Part shown: positions 47,145 to 57,019 of the stretch, piece after piece
Layout of the letters: every line of letters begins with the position of its first letter
Position numbering within the stretch: position 1 is the stretch's first letter
Assembly (NCBI GenBank): GCA_015068235.1
Contig: SVKY01000001.1
Location: 69,660 to 133,659 of the forward strand
Source of the DNA: Oscillospiraceae bacterium
GTDB lineage: Bacteria > Bacillota > Clostridia > Oscillospirales > Oscillospiraceae
DNA length: 64,000 nucleotides
Reading direction: 5' to 3'
The notes under the pieces: generated by a model
Seen by the model: the letters and a program-made list of their open reading frames with translations, nothing else
Told to the model about the DNA's origin: nothing
Database searches by the model: none
Translations under genes and position numbers: made by a program

Positions 47145-48144
47145 TTAGTAAATTTTTATAATATGGCCAAAGACCTGTTTTTTCGGGATAATGCGGAGCA
47201 AGCTGGCATAGGTCTGTTCCGGGATATTCATTTCCCTCAATAATTGCAGGACCATCGGGCGTAATAGCAACATCCCACCCAACGTGACGCATCTGCGGAA
47301 TTTCGAAAGCAGCCTGCTTGACCATCTCGATTGCCTCGTGAAGCATCGGAAGCTCGTAGCCAACAAAGTTAACATTGGTATCAGGATGCTTTTCAAAAAT
47401 ATTGAAATAGTCATCAGTCGCAACCGAACAGATCTTGCCCGTCTTTTCATCCACACGGCAGATTACGCCGCCTTGACCTGTATTGTCGCAGCAGCCGCCA
47501 CCTCTGCCCATTTTAACCATGACATACGCAATATGCACCGTTTCATCGACTAAATCGGTCACAATGCGGATAGAGTTGACAGAATCCGGATGCAACTTCG
47601 CCATCGCTTCATGCTGAGGCAAAACCTCCTCCAAAATCACCAATTTTTTATCACGAATATACGACAAGATTTCCTCAGAAGACTTAAATTTCGCAACTTT
47701 TATCTTCTCGATCCCATGACCACACGAACCGTGATTCGGTTTAGCAAAAAAGCTGTCCTGTCCTTGTAAAAAATCGTCAAATTCCGCCTGAGTACAGATT
47801 TCGCCATTCAAAGTTTTTCGGTGCAAATATTTTGCAAAACGGACATTGAACCGTAGCTTATCGTCGAATTCCTCTGCGTAAGAATAATCGTTCATCAGCT
47901 CGCAGACCTTTTTGTTGCGCACACGGGTCAGATAGGTGTTACGCTGCCTTCCGTTCATATTATAAAAGCCAAACATCACATAATCATAATAGCCTGCGCC
48001 ATAACGAAGAGCGCACCATACCATGCTGCCAAATGTACGCAGCTTGCAATGGCCACTTTTTTCCTTCACCACGGTCAGCATTTTATTCAGCTTATCAAAC
48101 CGCATTCCACGGATCACTCGAGTTAGATATTTGATACTCGGCAT
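47128..48144 (-). CDS. Sugar-transfer-associated ATP-grasp protein; C-terminal LILIAD* partly supplied by the MITE
   Basis: FFAKPNHGSCGHGIEKIKV; VNSIRIVTDLVDETVHIAYVMVKMGRGGGCCDN; VGWDVAITPDGPAIIEGNEYPG. Confidence 0.82.
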   Translation of the reverse strand: MPSIKYLTRVIRGMRFDKLNKMLTVVKEKSGHCKLRTFGSMVWCALRYGAGYYDYVMFGFYNMNGRQRNTYLTRVRNKKVCELMNDYSYAEEFDDKLRFNVRFAKYLHRKTLNGEICTQAEFDDFLQGQDSFFAKPNHGSCGHGIEKIKVAKFKSSEEILSYIRDKKLVILEEVLPQHEAMAKLHPDSVNSIRIVTDLVDETVHIAYVMVKMGRGGGCCDNTGQGGVICRVDEKTGKICSVATDDYFNIFEKHPDTNVNFVGYELPMLHEAIEMVKQAAFEIPQMRHVGWDVAITPDGPAIIEGNEYPGTDLCQLAPHYPEKTGLWPYYKNLLILIAD

Positions 48145-48155
48145 ATATTTTCTCC

Positions 48156-49508
48156 TTAAAACGCAACCGCAAGAACCTCACGGATATTTCTCACTCGCAA
48201 CAGCTCCAGCCCCTCGGGCACAGTGATCTCAGTCGAACCGCTTCGCGGGAGGATACATTGCGTAAAGCCCAAACGGCGAATTTCGGTCAAACGCTGCGAA
48301 AGCTGCCCAATGGCTCTGATCTCACCTGTCAATCCTACCTCACCGACGGCAGCCAAAGAATCGCTGATCGGCTTGTCCAACAAAGCAGAAGCAGCCGCAA
48401 GCACGACCGACAGATCAGCCGCGGGCTCGTCCAAACGTAAGCCGCCAATGACATTGATATAAACATCGGAATTGAAAAATTTCAAGCCTCCACGCTTTTC
48501 CAGCACCGCCAAAAGCATCGCCGCACGGTTGTAGTCAAAGCCGTTGCTGCTTCTGCGCGGATTGGTAAGCGTTGTTGGAGAAACCAAGGCTTGTACCTCT
48601 GCCAAGATCGGACGGCTGCCCTCCATCACACAAGCAACGCAGTTTCCTGGAGTTTGCTCGGGTCTGCCCGATAAAAGCATCTCCGAGGGATTCGGCACTT
48701 CGGTTAAACCATGATCCTTCATCTCGAATACGCCGATCTCATTTGTGGAACCGAATCGGTTTTTTGCCGCTCTGAGCAGGCGATAGGTCGTGTGCTCCTC
48801 GCCTTCAAAATACAGCACGCAATCGACCATATGCTCAAGCACCTTCGGACCGGCAATCGCACCTTCTTTGTTGATATGTCCAACAACAAAAACGCTGACA
48901 CCGCTTGTCTTGCAATATTGCATCAATCGCAGGGTGCAGTCCTTGACCTGCGTCACGCTTCCGGGCGATGACGGCTTGTCCTCGGTGTAGAGCGTTTGGA
49001 TCGAGTCCACGATCAAAAGATCAGGCTTTAATCGTTCTGCCGAAGCAAGTATCTCGTCCAAACTCGTCTCACACAAGAAATACAGTTCCTCTCTATCCAC
49101 ATTCAATCTCTGCGCACGCAGCTTTAGCTGGCTGGCACTTTCCTCGCCCGAGACATACAGAACGGATTGTTCGCCGCAGATGCACTGACAGATCTGCAAC
49201 AGTAGCGTGGATTTGCCAATGCCGGGCGCACCTGCAACCAAAACAAGCGACCCACGCACAGCGCCGCCACCAAGCACTCGGTCCAGCTCTGACAGGCCTG
49301 TGGTATATCTGACCGCCTCATCGCTTTCGATCTCGCTCAAGCGCTTCGGCTTGGCGGACAGAATTGAGCGTGAAGCAGACTTATTGACCGTCTGCGACGG
49401 AGTATACTCCTCCAAAGTATTCCATTGACCGCACGATGGACAGCGTCCTGACCATTTGGCAAACTCATTGCCGCAATTCGTGCAGAGAAAAACCGTTTTA
49501 GATTTCAT
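48156..49508 (-). CDS. radA: DNA repair protein RadA
   Basis: Zn ribbon CTNCGNEFAKWSGRCPSCGQW; APGIGKSTLLLQIC; VGEVGLTGEIRAIGQLSQRL. Confidence 0.97.
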   Translation of the reverse strand: MKSKTVFLCTNCGNEFAKWSGRCPSCGQWNTLEEYTPSQTVNKSASRSILSAKPKRLSEIESDEAVRYTTGLSELDRVLGGGAVRGSLVLVAGAPGIGKSTLLLQICQCICGEQSVLYVSGEESASQLKLRAQRLNVDREELYFLCETSLDEILASAERLKPDLLIVDSIQTLYTEDKPSSPGSVTQVKDCTLRLMQYCKTSGVSVFVVGHINKEGAIAGPKVLEHMVDCVLYFEGEEHTTYRLLRAAKNRFGSTNEIGVFEMKDHGLTEVPNPSEMLLSGRPEQTPGNCVACVMEGSRPILAEVQALVSPTTLTNPRRSSNGFDYNRAAMLLAVLEKRGGLKFFNSDVYINVIGGLRLDEPAADLSVVLAAASALLDKPISDSLAAVGEVGLTGEIRAIGQLSQRLTEIRRLGFTQCILPRSGSTEITVPEGLELLRVRNIREVLAVAF

Positions 49509-50205
49509 CTGAAACCTCCAAATAGTTGAAAATACAGCAGCCGATCGCAGCGGCAAGTTTCTTTTGATAGCTCGCATCACGCAACAGCTGTTCTTCCGCA
49601 TAATTAGACAAAAAACCGCACTCGATCAGCACCGCACTGCACGAAACATGCTCCATCAAGTACACATCCTGTGCTCTCTTGCACTGTCTGTGATTGTTGG
49701 AGTCCACTTGTGAAACGATCGCAGCCTGCAATTCCGCCGCCAAAGCCTCACTGCCGTCTGTCTCAGCATAAAACACCTGCGCTCCACGATATTTTTCTTC
49801 CGAAAAATGATTCTGATGAATGCTCACAAGCAGTGCATTGGGAGTATTTTCCACCGCTGAAACACGGTTTCGGATATCGGAGACTTTTTTCTGCGCAATC
49901 GTATTCCCCTCTGTGTGAATGCTGATATCACTTGTGCGGATCATCTGCGTTTCGATCCCAAACAGGTGCAAAAAATCATTCAGCCGCAGTGCTATTTCCA
50001 AATTCAATCCGCTTTCGCAAATACCGCTGACGGAAACAGCTCCCCCATCCTCGCCGCCGTGACCTGCATCGATGATCACGGTCGTTGTATCCTTCTCATC
50101 CTGCGCCCAAGCCGCAACCGCCGAGCCGAAACGAGACAGCATCAACGCTCCCGTGATCACCATTGCTGCAAGTACACTGATCCATGCGACATATTTTTTA
50201 TCCAT
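49498..50205 (-). CDS. cwlD: N-acetylmuramoyl-L-alanine amidase (CwlD-like)
   Basis: IDAGHGGEDGGAVSVSGICESGLNLEIALRL; LLVSIHQNHF; ALIECGFLSNYAEE-type C-terminal motif. Confidence 0.9.
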   Translation of the reverse strand: MDKKYVAWISVLAAMVITGALMLSRFGSAVAAWAQDEKDTTTVIIDAGHGGEDGGAVSVSGICESGLNLEIALRLNDFLHLFGIETQMIRTSDISIHTEGNTIAQKKVSDIRNRVSAVENTPNALLVSIHQNHFSEEKYRGAQVFYAETDGSEALAAELQAAIVSQVDSNNHRQCKRAQDVYLMEHVSCSAVLIECGFLSNYAEEQLLRDASYQKKLAAAIGCCIFNYLEVSDEI

Positions 50206-50287
50206 ACTGCCACCCCCGAGCAAACCTTATGCTCATCTCGAGCGACATATTCATATTGTACCATTTTTTTTAGCATTGTCAATCGTA

Positions 50288-51550
50288 TCATACCACAGGT
50301 TTTGTAATTCCTGTTCTTCGTTCTTTCGACAAGCCACCTGCCATCACCGTCTGCTCTCCGACAAATCTTGCCCTTCGCAAAATCCCCTCGCCGTATTTTT
50401 CACGCAGATCATCAACGATATTATCCAGCTTCGCTTTCCGCTCATACGCCTCCGCACTGACCACGGAAAACAGATCATATTGCCGCATTGTGCGTTCTTC
50501 CAAGCGTGTTGCATGAACACCAAGCTGCCGAAGCGGCGTTTCTCCGTCCCAAGCCTCATCAAAAATTTGGCACACATGGCGAAATATCTCTTCCGTGCTG
50601 TCTGTTGCATTATAAAGCGTCATTTGATGCGAAAAATCCTCAAATTCATTGCTGCGCAGGCTGACCGTTAAGCAGCGTGTCGATTTTTTGTCCCGACGCA
50701 TACGCATCGCCACTGTTTCACAGAGCGAAAGGAGAATTTTATAAGCTGACAGCGCATCTGTAACATCCGCAGGCAACGTTGTGGAGTTACCATAGCCCTT
50801 ATTATCCTCGGGCTGCGCATTTACCGTATCGCAATAGCGTCCATTTGCACTGTGCCACAGCGAAATTCCGGGCTTGTGCAGCTTGCGCTTCAGAATGTTC
50901 GGATCCGCCTTCGCCAGATCTCCGATGGTGCGGATGCCCAAAAGATGCAGCTTTCGCTCCGTTGCTGCCCCGACCATAAACAGATCACGCACTGGAAGCA
51001 CCCACAGCTTTTTTTCCATCTCTGAAGGATAAAGCGTATGGATCTTATTCGGTTTTTCAAAATCACCTGCCATTTTTGCCAGCAATTTGTTGGAAGAAAT
51101 TCCGATATTGACCGTAAAGCCCAGTTCTTCGTTGATTCGTTTTCGCATCAATTCCGCAGCCATAATCGGTGTGCCGTACAAGCCCTGTGTCCCCGTCATA
51201 TCAACCCATGCCTCATCGATGGAGTATTGCTCTACCAAAGGCGAAAATTCTCGCAGCAGCGCAGTAAAATGCCGCGAAGCCGCCACATAAAGCGCATAAT
51301 CCGGTGGCACAAGCACCAAATCAGGACATTTTTGCTGCGCCTTGAAAATGGGTTCACCGGTTTTCACGCCAAATTTTTTCGCTGCCTGACTTTTGGCAAG
51401 GATCACACCCTGCCGGCTGTTTTTATCCCCTGCGACCGCCGAAGGAAGCTCTCTCAGATCCTCCGTTTCCCCCAGCACCTTGCAGCGATAGACCGCCGTC
51501 CATGACAAAAATGCGCTGTTCACATCAACATGAAATATCACACGCTCCAT
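50288..51550 (-). CDS. Y-family DNA polymerase (DinB/UmuC-like)
   Basis: VIFHVDVNSAFLSW; VEQYSIDEAWVDMTG; VNIGISSNKLLAKMAGDFEKPN. Confidence 0.95.
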   Translation of the reverse strand: MERVIFHVDVNSAFLSWTAVYRCKVLGETEDLRELPSAVAGDKNSRQGVILAKSQAAKKFGVKTGEPIFKAQQKCPDLVLVPPDYALYVAASRHFTALLREFSPLVEQYSIDEAWVDMTGTQGLYGTPIMAAELMRKRINEELGFTVNIGISSNKLLAKMAGDFEKPNKIHTLYPSEMEKKLWVLPVRDLFMVGAATERKLHLLGIRTIGDLAKADPNILKRKLHKPGISLWHSANGRYCDTVNAQPEDNKGYGNSTTLPADVTDALSAYKILLSLCETVAMRMRRDKKSTRCLTVSLRSNEFEDFSHQMTLYNATDSTEEIFRHVCQIFDEAWDGETPLRQLGVHATRLEERTMRQYDLFSVVSAEAYERKAKLDNIVDDLREKYGEGILRRARFVGEQTVMAGGLSKERRTGITKPVV

Positions 51551-51804
51551 CAATACACCACCCGAAAAATACTCCAACGGTGCGATTTCAGCGTATATCG
51601 CAGCTCAAATACATGCTCTTTCCCGTCCCATGCAGCCTTGCAAAGATATTGGATCGCATCGATCCCCGCATATTGAATCGGTTTAGATAACAGCACCTGC
51701 GTAATGGCAACAGTTTGCAGACAGTGCTCCTCGTTTTCCATACGAAAACGCAACGGTGTCAGCTTCCCATCCACTGCGCAGACACAGATCATTTCAATTT
51801 GCAT
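51550..51804 (-). CDS. Small uncharacterised protein coupled to the Y-family polymerase
   Basis: 84 aa; TGATG stop/start overlap with the polymerase gene. Confidence 0.6.
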   Translation of the reverse strand: MQIEMICVCAVDGKLTPLRFRMENEEHCLQTVAITQVLLSKPIQYAGIDAIQYLCKAAWDGKEHVFELRYTLKSHRWSIFRVVY

Positions 51805-51973
51805 ATTCACACTGCCACCTCCTGTTCTCCCACTCATTATATCAAACATTTGTTCTAATTTCAAGAGGATTTTTCTTCAAAAAAATTATAAACTCATTTC
51901 ATTATAAATATTTAATCTGAAATGTGAATTTAACCTTGACAAATCGATAACTTTCGACTAATATAATAACTAA

Positions 51974-52090
51974 GAAAGCGTGGTCGATTTTTGATCACAT
52001 CAAGGGGCTGTATGTGTAGCAGATAAATTGTCCGGCAATTCAGTTTAGGCACTGGATTGCCGTTTGTCTGTGAATGCCTCGCACGCTTCC
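51974..52090 (+). ncRNA. Structured 5' leader (candidate cis-regulatory RNA) of the hydrogenase operon
   Basis: Stems by eye: AAGCGTG/CACGCTT closing, GTGGTC/GATCAC, CACAT/ATGTG, CAGATAAA/TTTGTCTG, GGCAAT-t-CAGT/ACTG-g-ATTGCC. Confidence 0.55.
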
Positions 52091-52131
52091 TTTGTCGCCA
52101 ATATATTTTAGATAATATTAGGAGGTAATTT

Positions 52132-52620
52132 ATGGCTCATATCAGCGAAGCTGGCGTCAAGAAAATTTGCGAAATCTGCGACAGATACGCAAATGAAAAG
52201 ACTCCCCTCATGATGATCCTGAGCGACATCCAGAACGAATACGGCTACATACCGCTGGATGTACAGCAAATCGTTTCCGAGAAGACCGGTATTTCCGTGG
52301 CAGAGATCTATGGTGTTGTCACGTTCTACTCCTTCTTCTCCCTCGAGCCCAAGGGCAAGTATGTCATTGGCTGCTGCATGGGTACCGCTTGCTATGTCAA
52401 GGGCGCACAGCAGATCATTGACAAGTTCTCCGAGATCCTCGGCATTGCCCCCGGCGGCACTACCGCTGACGGTCTGTTCACCATCGATGCTCTGCGCTGC
52501 ATTGGCGCTTGCGGCATCGCTCCCGCCGTTACCATCAACGGAAAGGTCTATCCCAAGATGACCGTTGACCAGGTTGCTCCCGTTGTGGAAGAATATCGTG
52601 CTCTTGGAGGTGCTAACTGA
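52132..52620 (+). CDS. hydC: NuoE-like [2Fe-2S] subunit of electron-bifurcating hydrogenase
   Basis: EKTPLMMILSDIQNEYGYIP; CMGTACYVKGA; DALRCIGACGIAPAV. Confidence 0.94.
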   Translation: MAHISEAGVKKICEICDRYANEKTPLMMILSDIQNEYGYIPLDVQQIVSEKTGISVAEIYGVVTFYSFFSLEPKGKYVIGCCMGTACYVKGAQQIIDKFSEILGIAPGGTTADGLFTIDALRCIGACGIAPAVTINGKVYPKMTVDQVAPVVEEYRALGGAN

Positions 52621-54500
52621 TGAAAACTTTTGCTGAATTAGACGCTAAGATTTGCAGCTGCACGGATGCACTGACAAGTAAGATCGACGGTTCCAACGGC
52701 AAACGTGCGATCCTGCTTTGTGGTGGTACTGGCTGCCTGTCCTCCAACTCCATGGAGATCAAAGAGAAGTTTGAAGCGCTGATCGCTCAGAATAACATGG
52801 GCGACAAAGTCAGCGTCAACATCGTTGGTTGCTTCGGCTTCTGCTCTCAGGGTCCGTTCGTTAAGATTTTCCCCGAAGACACTCTGTACCGTTTGGTTCG
52901 TGTGGAAGACGTTGAAGAGATTTTTACCAAGGACATTATGGGTGGCGAAATTGTTGAGCGTTTGCTGTATGTTGAGCCCCTGACCGGCGAAAAAGTTGCA
53001 AAGCAGGACGACATCAACTTCTACAAGAAGCAGCATCGTATCGCTCTGCACGGATGTGGCGTTATCAACCCCGAAAACATTGACGAAGCGATCGGCAACG
53101 GTGCATTCCAAGGCTTAAAACGTGCTCTGTCCATGGACCCGAAGGAAGTTATCGATGAGGTTCTGGCAGCAGGTCTGCGTGGTCGTGGCGGTGCTGGCTT
53201 CCCCACCGGTCGCAAGTGGTCCTTCGCTTATGCAAATGCCGCAGATCAGAAGTACGTCGTCTGTAACGGTGACGAGGGCGACCCCGGTGCATTCATGGAC
53301 CGTTCCATTTTGGAAGGCAATCCGTTTGCTGTCCTTGAAGGCATGATGATCGCCGGCTACGCCATCGGCGCAACCGAAGGTTATTTCTATGTTCGTGCGG
53401 AATATCCCATCGCTGTCAACCGTCTGCGCAATGCAATCAAGCAGATGAACGAGGCAGGCATTTTGGGTGAGAATATCATGGGCTCCGGCTTCAGCTTCCA
53501 GGCACATATCCGTTTGGGCGCAGGCGCATTCGTCTGCGGTGAGGAAACCGCTCTGCTGAACTCCATCGAGGGTAAGCGTGGCATGCCGCGCCCCCGTCCC
53601 CCGTTCCCCGCTGTCAAGGGTCTGTGGGGCAAGCCCACCATCGTGAACAATGTCGAAACCTTGGCATGTGTTCCATACATCCTGCGTGAAGGTGCTGAAA
53701 CCTTCGCAAGCTGCGGCACCGAGAAGTCCAAGGGCACCAAGGTCTTCGCTCTGGGCGGCAAGGTCAACAACGTCGGCTTGGTCGAGATCCCGATGGGCAC
53801 GACCCTGCGTGAACTGATCTATGACATCGGCGGCGGTATTCCCGATGGCAAGAAGTTTAAGGCAATTCAGACTGGTGGTCCTTCCGGCGGCTGCTTGACG
53901 GCTGAGAGCTTGGACGAGCCGATCGACTTCGACAACCTCGTTGCTAAGGGCTCCATGATGGGCTCCGGCGGCGCTATCGTCATGGACGAGGATAACTGCA
54001 TGGTCGACGTTGCAAAATTCTATATGGAATTCATCTGCGACGAAAGCTGCGGTAAGTGCTCTCCCTGCCGTATCGGCACCAAGAGAATGCTCGAGATCCT
54101 CACCCGTATCACCGAAGGCAACGGCACGATGCAGGATCTGGAAGAGCTGGAAGAGCTGGGCAAGGCTGTGCAGGCAAACTCCCTGTGCGCATTGGGTCAA
54201 ACGGCTGCCAACCCCATCATCTCAACCCTCACGCACTTCCGTGACGAGTATTTGGCACATATCAACGATAAGCAGTGTCCTGCCAAGGTTTGTAAGAACC
54301 TTATGCAGTACAGCATCATTCAGGACAAGTGTGTTGGTTGCGGTCTGTGCTCCAAGGCATGTCCTGCTGGCTGCATCCAGAAGACCGACTATATCGCTCC
54401 TGGTAAGAAGCTACCTTCCTACCAGATCGATGCAAGCAAGTGCGTCAAGTGTGGTGCATGTATCGCCACCTGCCGCTTGAAGGCTATCATTAAGAAGTAA
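52620..54500 (+). CDS. hydB: NuoF-like flavoprotein subunit of electron-bifurcating hydrogenase
   Basis: GLRGRGGAGFPTGRKW; CGEETALLNSIEGKRGMPRPRPPFPA; SCGKCSPCRIGTKRM; C-terminal 2x[4Fe4S]. Confidence 0.96.
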   Translation: MKTFAELDAKICSCTDALTSKIDGSNGKRAILLCGGTGCLSSNSMEIKEKFEALIAQNNMGDKVSVNIVGCFGFCSQGPFVKIFPEDTLYRLVRVEDVEEIFTKDIMGGEIVERLLYVEPLTGEKVAKQDDINFYKKQHRIALHGCGVINPENIDEAIGNGAFQGLKRALSMDPKEVIDEVLAAGLRGRGGAGFPTGRKWSFAYANAADQKYVVCNGDEGDPGAFMDRSILEGNPFAVLEGMMIAGYAIGATEGYFYVRAEYPIAVNRLRNAIKQMNEAGILGENIMGSGFSFQAHIRLGAGAFVCGEETALLNSIEGKRGMPRPRPPFPAVKGLWGKPTIVNNVETLACVPYILREGAETFASCGTEKSKGTKVFALGGKVNNVGLVEIPMGTTLRELIYDIGGGIPDGKKFKAIQTGGPSGGCLTAESLDEPIDFDNLVAKGSMMGSGGAIVMDEDNCMVDVAKFYMEFICDESCGKCSPCRIGTKRMLEILTRITEGNGTMQDLEELEELGKAVQANSLCALGQTAANPIISTLTHFRDEYLAHINDKQCPAKVCKNLMQYSIIQDKCVGCGLCSKACPAGCIQKTDYIAPGKKLPSYQIDASKCVKCGACIATCRLKAIIKK

Positions 54501-54514
54501 AGGAGGACGATCAA

Positions 54515-56281
54515 ATGGCTAAGATTAATATCAAAATTGAAGGTATCTCCTATCAGGTCGAAGAAGGCTTGACCATTTTGGAGGCTGCAAAGTCCTGCGG
54601 ATACGAGATCCCCTCTTTGTGCGCATTCAACCATGGCGAATGCTCCAACGGCTCCTGCCGTGTTTGCCTCGTCGAGGTCAAAGGCGCAAGAGGCCTGGTT
54701 GCCTCCTGTGTATATCCCGTGAATGAAGGCATGGAGATCACCATCTCCAGCCCGAAGGCAGCAGAAGCTCGTCGTGTTTCCGTTGAGCTGCTCCTGTCCA
54801 ACCACAACCAGAACTGCCAGCAGTGTGACAAGAACGGTCAGTGCGAGCTGCTGCACGTTGCTTCTGTCACCGGCGCTCGTGAAGGCCGCTATCAGGGTGT
54901 CAAGACTCCCGTTACCGTTGACGAGCTGACTCCCTCCATCGTCCGTGACACCTCCAAGTGCATCCTCTGCGGTCGCTGCGTCGCTCGCTGCCAGAATGCA
55001 CATGGCATGGGCATTTTGGGCTTCGAGAACCGTGGCTTCAGAACCATCGTTGCTCCGGCAGATAACCGTTCTATGGCAAATTCTCCCTGCATCCTTTGCG
55101 GTCAGTGCGTCAGCGTCTGCCCGACCGGTGCTTTGATGGAGAAGTCCGAGATCTCCAAGGTCGATGCTGCAATGAAGGCAGGCAAGCATGTTGTCGTTCA
55201 GACCGCTCCGGCTGTCCGTGCGGCATTGGGCGAAGAGTTCGGTATGCCCGTTGGCACTCCCGTTACCGGCAAGATGGTCGCTGCGCTCAAGCGTCTCGGC
55301 TTTGACAAGGTTTATGACACCAATTTTGCTGCTGACCTGACCATCATGGAAGAAGGCACCGAGCTGCTCGGCCGCATCAAGAACGGCGGTAAGCTGCCCA
55401 TGATCACCTCCTGCTCCCCCGGATGGGTCAACTATGCTGAATATAACTATGGCGATCTGCTCGATCACCTTTCCTCCTGCAAGTCCCCGCACCAGATGCA
55501 GGGCGCTATCATCAAGTCCTACTACGCAGAGAAGAACGGCATCGATCCGAAGGACATTTTTGTCGTCTCCATCATGCCCTGCACTGCAAAGAAGGACGAG
55601 AAGGAACGTGAGCAGCTCAAGGTCAACGGCTTGAAGGATGTTGATGCAGTCCTCACCACTCGTGAGCTCGCTCGCATGATCAAGCGTGCAGGCATTCTCT
55701 TCACTCGCCTGCCCGACGAAGACTTTGACCAGGATCTGCTCGGCGACTACACCGGCGCAGGCGTCATCTTCGGCGTAACAGGCGGCGTTATGGAAGCTGC
55801 TCTGCGTACTGTCTACTTCTTCATGACAGGTAAGGAACATGAGGCGATCAAGTTTGAGGCTGTCCGTGGCTTCGACGGCATCCGTGAGGCATCCATTGAC
55901 ATTAACGGCACTGTTGTCAATGTCGCGATCGCTCACGGCATGAAGAATGCCAAGGTCCTGCTCGACGAGATCCGTGAAGGCAAGAGCAAGTACCACTTCA
56001 TCGAGATCATGGGTTGCCCCGGTGGCTGTATCGCTGGTGGTGGTCAGCCTGTCATCCGTTCCTGCTTCCTGCCGAATGAGGCTGATGACATCATGGACAC
56101 CTTTAAGGAAAAGAGAGCAAAGGCTCTGTACAGCGAGGACGAGCGTCTGGCTCTGCGTCAGTCTCACAACAACCCGCAGATCAAGCAGCTGTATGCTGAG
56201 TTCTTAGGCGAGCCCAACTCTCACAAGGCACACGAACTTCTGCACACCACTTATAACGCAAGAATCGGTTTCAACGATTGA
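54515..56281 (+). CDS. hydA: [FeFe]-hydrogenase catalytic subunit
   Basis: H-cluster motifs TSCSPGWVNYAE, MPCTAKKDEKE, MGCPGGCIAGGGQP; N-terminal 2Fe2S and 4Fe4S ferredoxin domains. Confidence 0.97.
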   Translation: MAKINIKIEGISYQVEEGLTILEAAKSCGYEIPSLCAFNHGECSNGSCRVCLVEVKGARGLVASCVYPVNEGMEITISSPKAAEARRVSVELLLSNHNQNCQQCDKNGQCELLHVASVTGAREGRYQGVKTPVTVDELTPSIVRDTSKCILCGRCVARCQNAHGMGILGFENRGFRTIVAPADNRSMANSPCILCGQCVSVCPTGALMEKSEISKVDAAMKAGKHVVVQTAPAVRAALGEEFGMPVGTPVTGKMVAALKRLGFDKVYDTNFAADLTIMEEGTELLGRIKNGGKLPMITSCSPGWVNYAEYNYGDLLDHLSSCKSPHQMQGAIIKSYYAEKNGIDPKDIFVVSIMPCTAKKDEKEREQLKVNGLKDVDAVLTTRELARMIKRAGILFTRLPDEDFDQDLLGDYTGAGVIFGVTGGVMEAALRTVYFFMTGKEHEAIKFEAVRGFDGIREASIDINGTVVNVAIAHGMKNAKVLLDEIREGKSKYHFIEIMGCPGGCIAGGGQPVIRSCFLPNEADDIMDTFKEKRAKALYSEDERLALRQSHNNPQIKQLYAEFLGEPNSHKAHELLHTTYNARIGFND

Positions 56282-56290
56282 TTTTGATCG

Positions 56291-56310
56291 GGGGGAGCGA
56301 ACGCTCCCCC
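56291..56310 (+). terminator. Hairpin between hydA and rex
   Basis: GGGGGAGCG-AA-CGCTCCCCC, no strong U-tract; may attenuate. Confidence 0.5.
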
Positions 56311-56336
56311 AAAATTTATATATTTCGGAGGATATC

Positions 56337-56972
56337 ATGCAGCTCAAGAAAGTTTCTAAGGCGATGCTTCGTCGTCTGCCGGGATATTTAGATTATCTGA
56401 AATCACTGCCAGAAAATGCTTCTGCCAACATTTCTGCAAGAACGATGGCTGATGCCCTTGGTCTTGGTGATGTATTGGTACGCAAGGATCTTGCGATGGT
56501 TTCAGACGGCGGTCGCTGCAAGACAGGTCACCTGCGTGAAACTCTGATCAAGGACATTGAGGATTTTTTGGACTATAATAAGAGAGCTGACGCAATTTTG
56601 ATCGGTGCCGGTAAACTCGGTCAGGCACTCATGGGCTATGACGGATTTGAAGGCTACGGCTTGAATATTTTGGCAGGATTTGACATTGCACCGACTTGCA
56701 CGCAGACCGATTCGGGTAAGCCGATCTACAGCATCGATGCTTTGGAGGATTTCTGTCATAAGAATGATGTACGGATCGGTATTATCACCGTACCATCCAG
56801 TCACGCACAGCAGGCATGCGATATGCTGATCGCCTGTGGCATTAAGGCAATTTGGAATTTTGCACCTGTACATCTGCGTGTAGCAAAACATATTCTTGTC
56901 CAAAACGAAAATCTTGCTGTTTCATTGACCGCTTTGCGTATGCAGCTAAAGGGTCAGCTCAACGACGAATAA
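56337..56972 (+). CDS. rex: Redox-sensing transcriptional repressor Rex
   Basis: RRLPGYLDYLKSL...ISARTMADALGLGDVLVRKDLAMVS; AILIGAGKLGQALMGYDGFEGYGLNILAGFD. Confidence 0.93.
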   Translation: MQLKKVSKAMLRRLPGYLDYLKSLPENASANISARTMADALGLGDVLVRKDLAMVSDGGRCKTGHLRETLIKDIEDFLDYNKRADAILIGAGKLGQALMGYDGFEGYGLNILAGFDIAPTCTQTDSGKPIYSIDALEDFCHKNDVRIGIITVPSSHAQQACDMLIACGIKAIWNFAPVHLRVAKHILVQNENLAVSLTALRMQLKGQLNDE

Positions 56973-56978
56973 AAAATC

Positions 56979-57003
56979 AGCCGCACGTCTCTTTCGTGCG
57001 GCT
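56979..57003 (+). terminator. Hairpin after rex
   Basis: AGCCGCACG-tctcttt-CGTGCGGCT. Confidence 0.6.
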
Positions 57004-57019
57004 ATTATTGGAGGTTATT

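Noticed and set aside
53115-54200. 361-aa minus-strand ORF antisense to hydB
   Set aside because: Shadow ORF; the plus frame is clearly a NuoF-like protein.
54419-56167. 582-aa minus-strand ORF antisense to hydA
   Set aside because: Shadow ORF from the strong codon bias of hydA; hydA has full H-cluster motifs and the antisense product has no recognisable domain.
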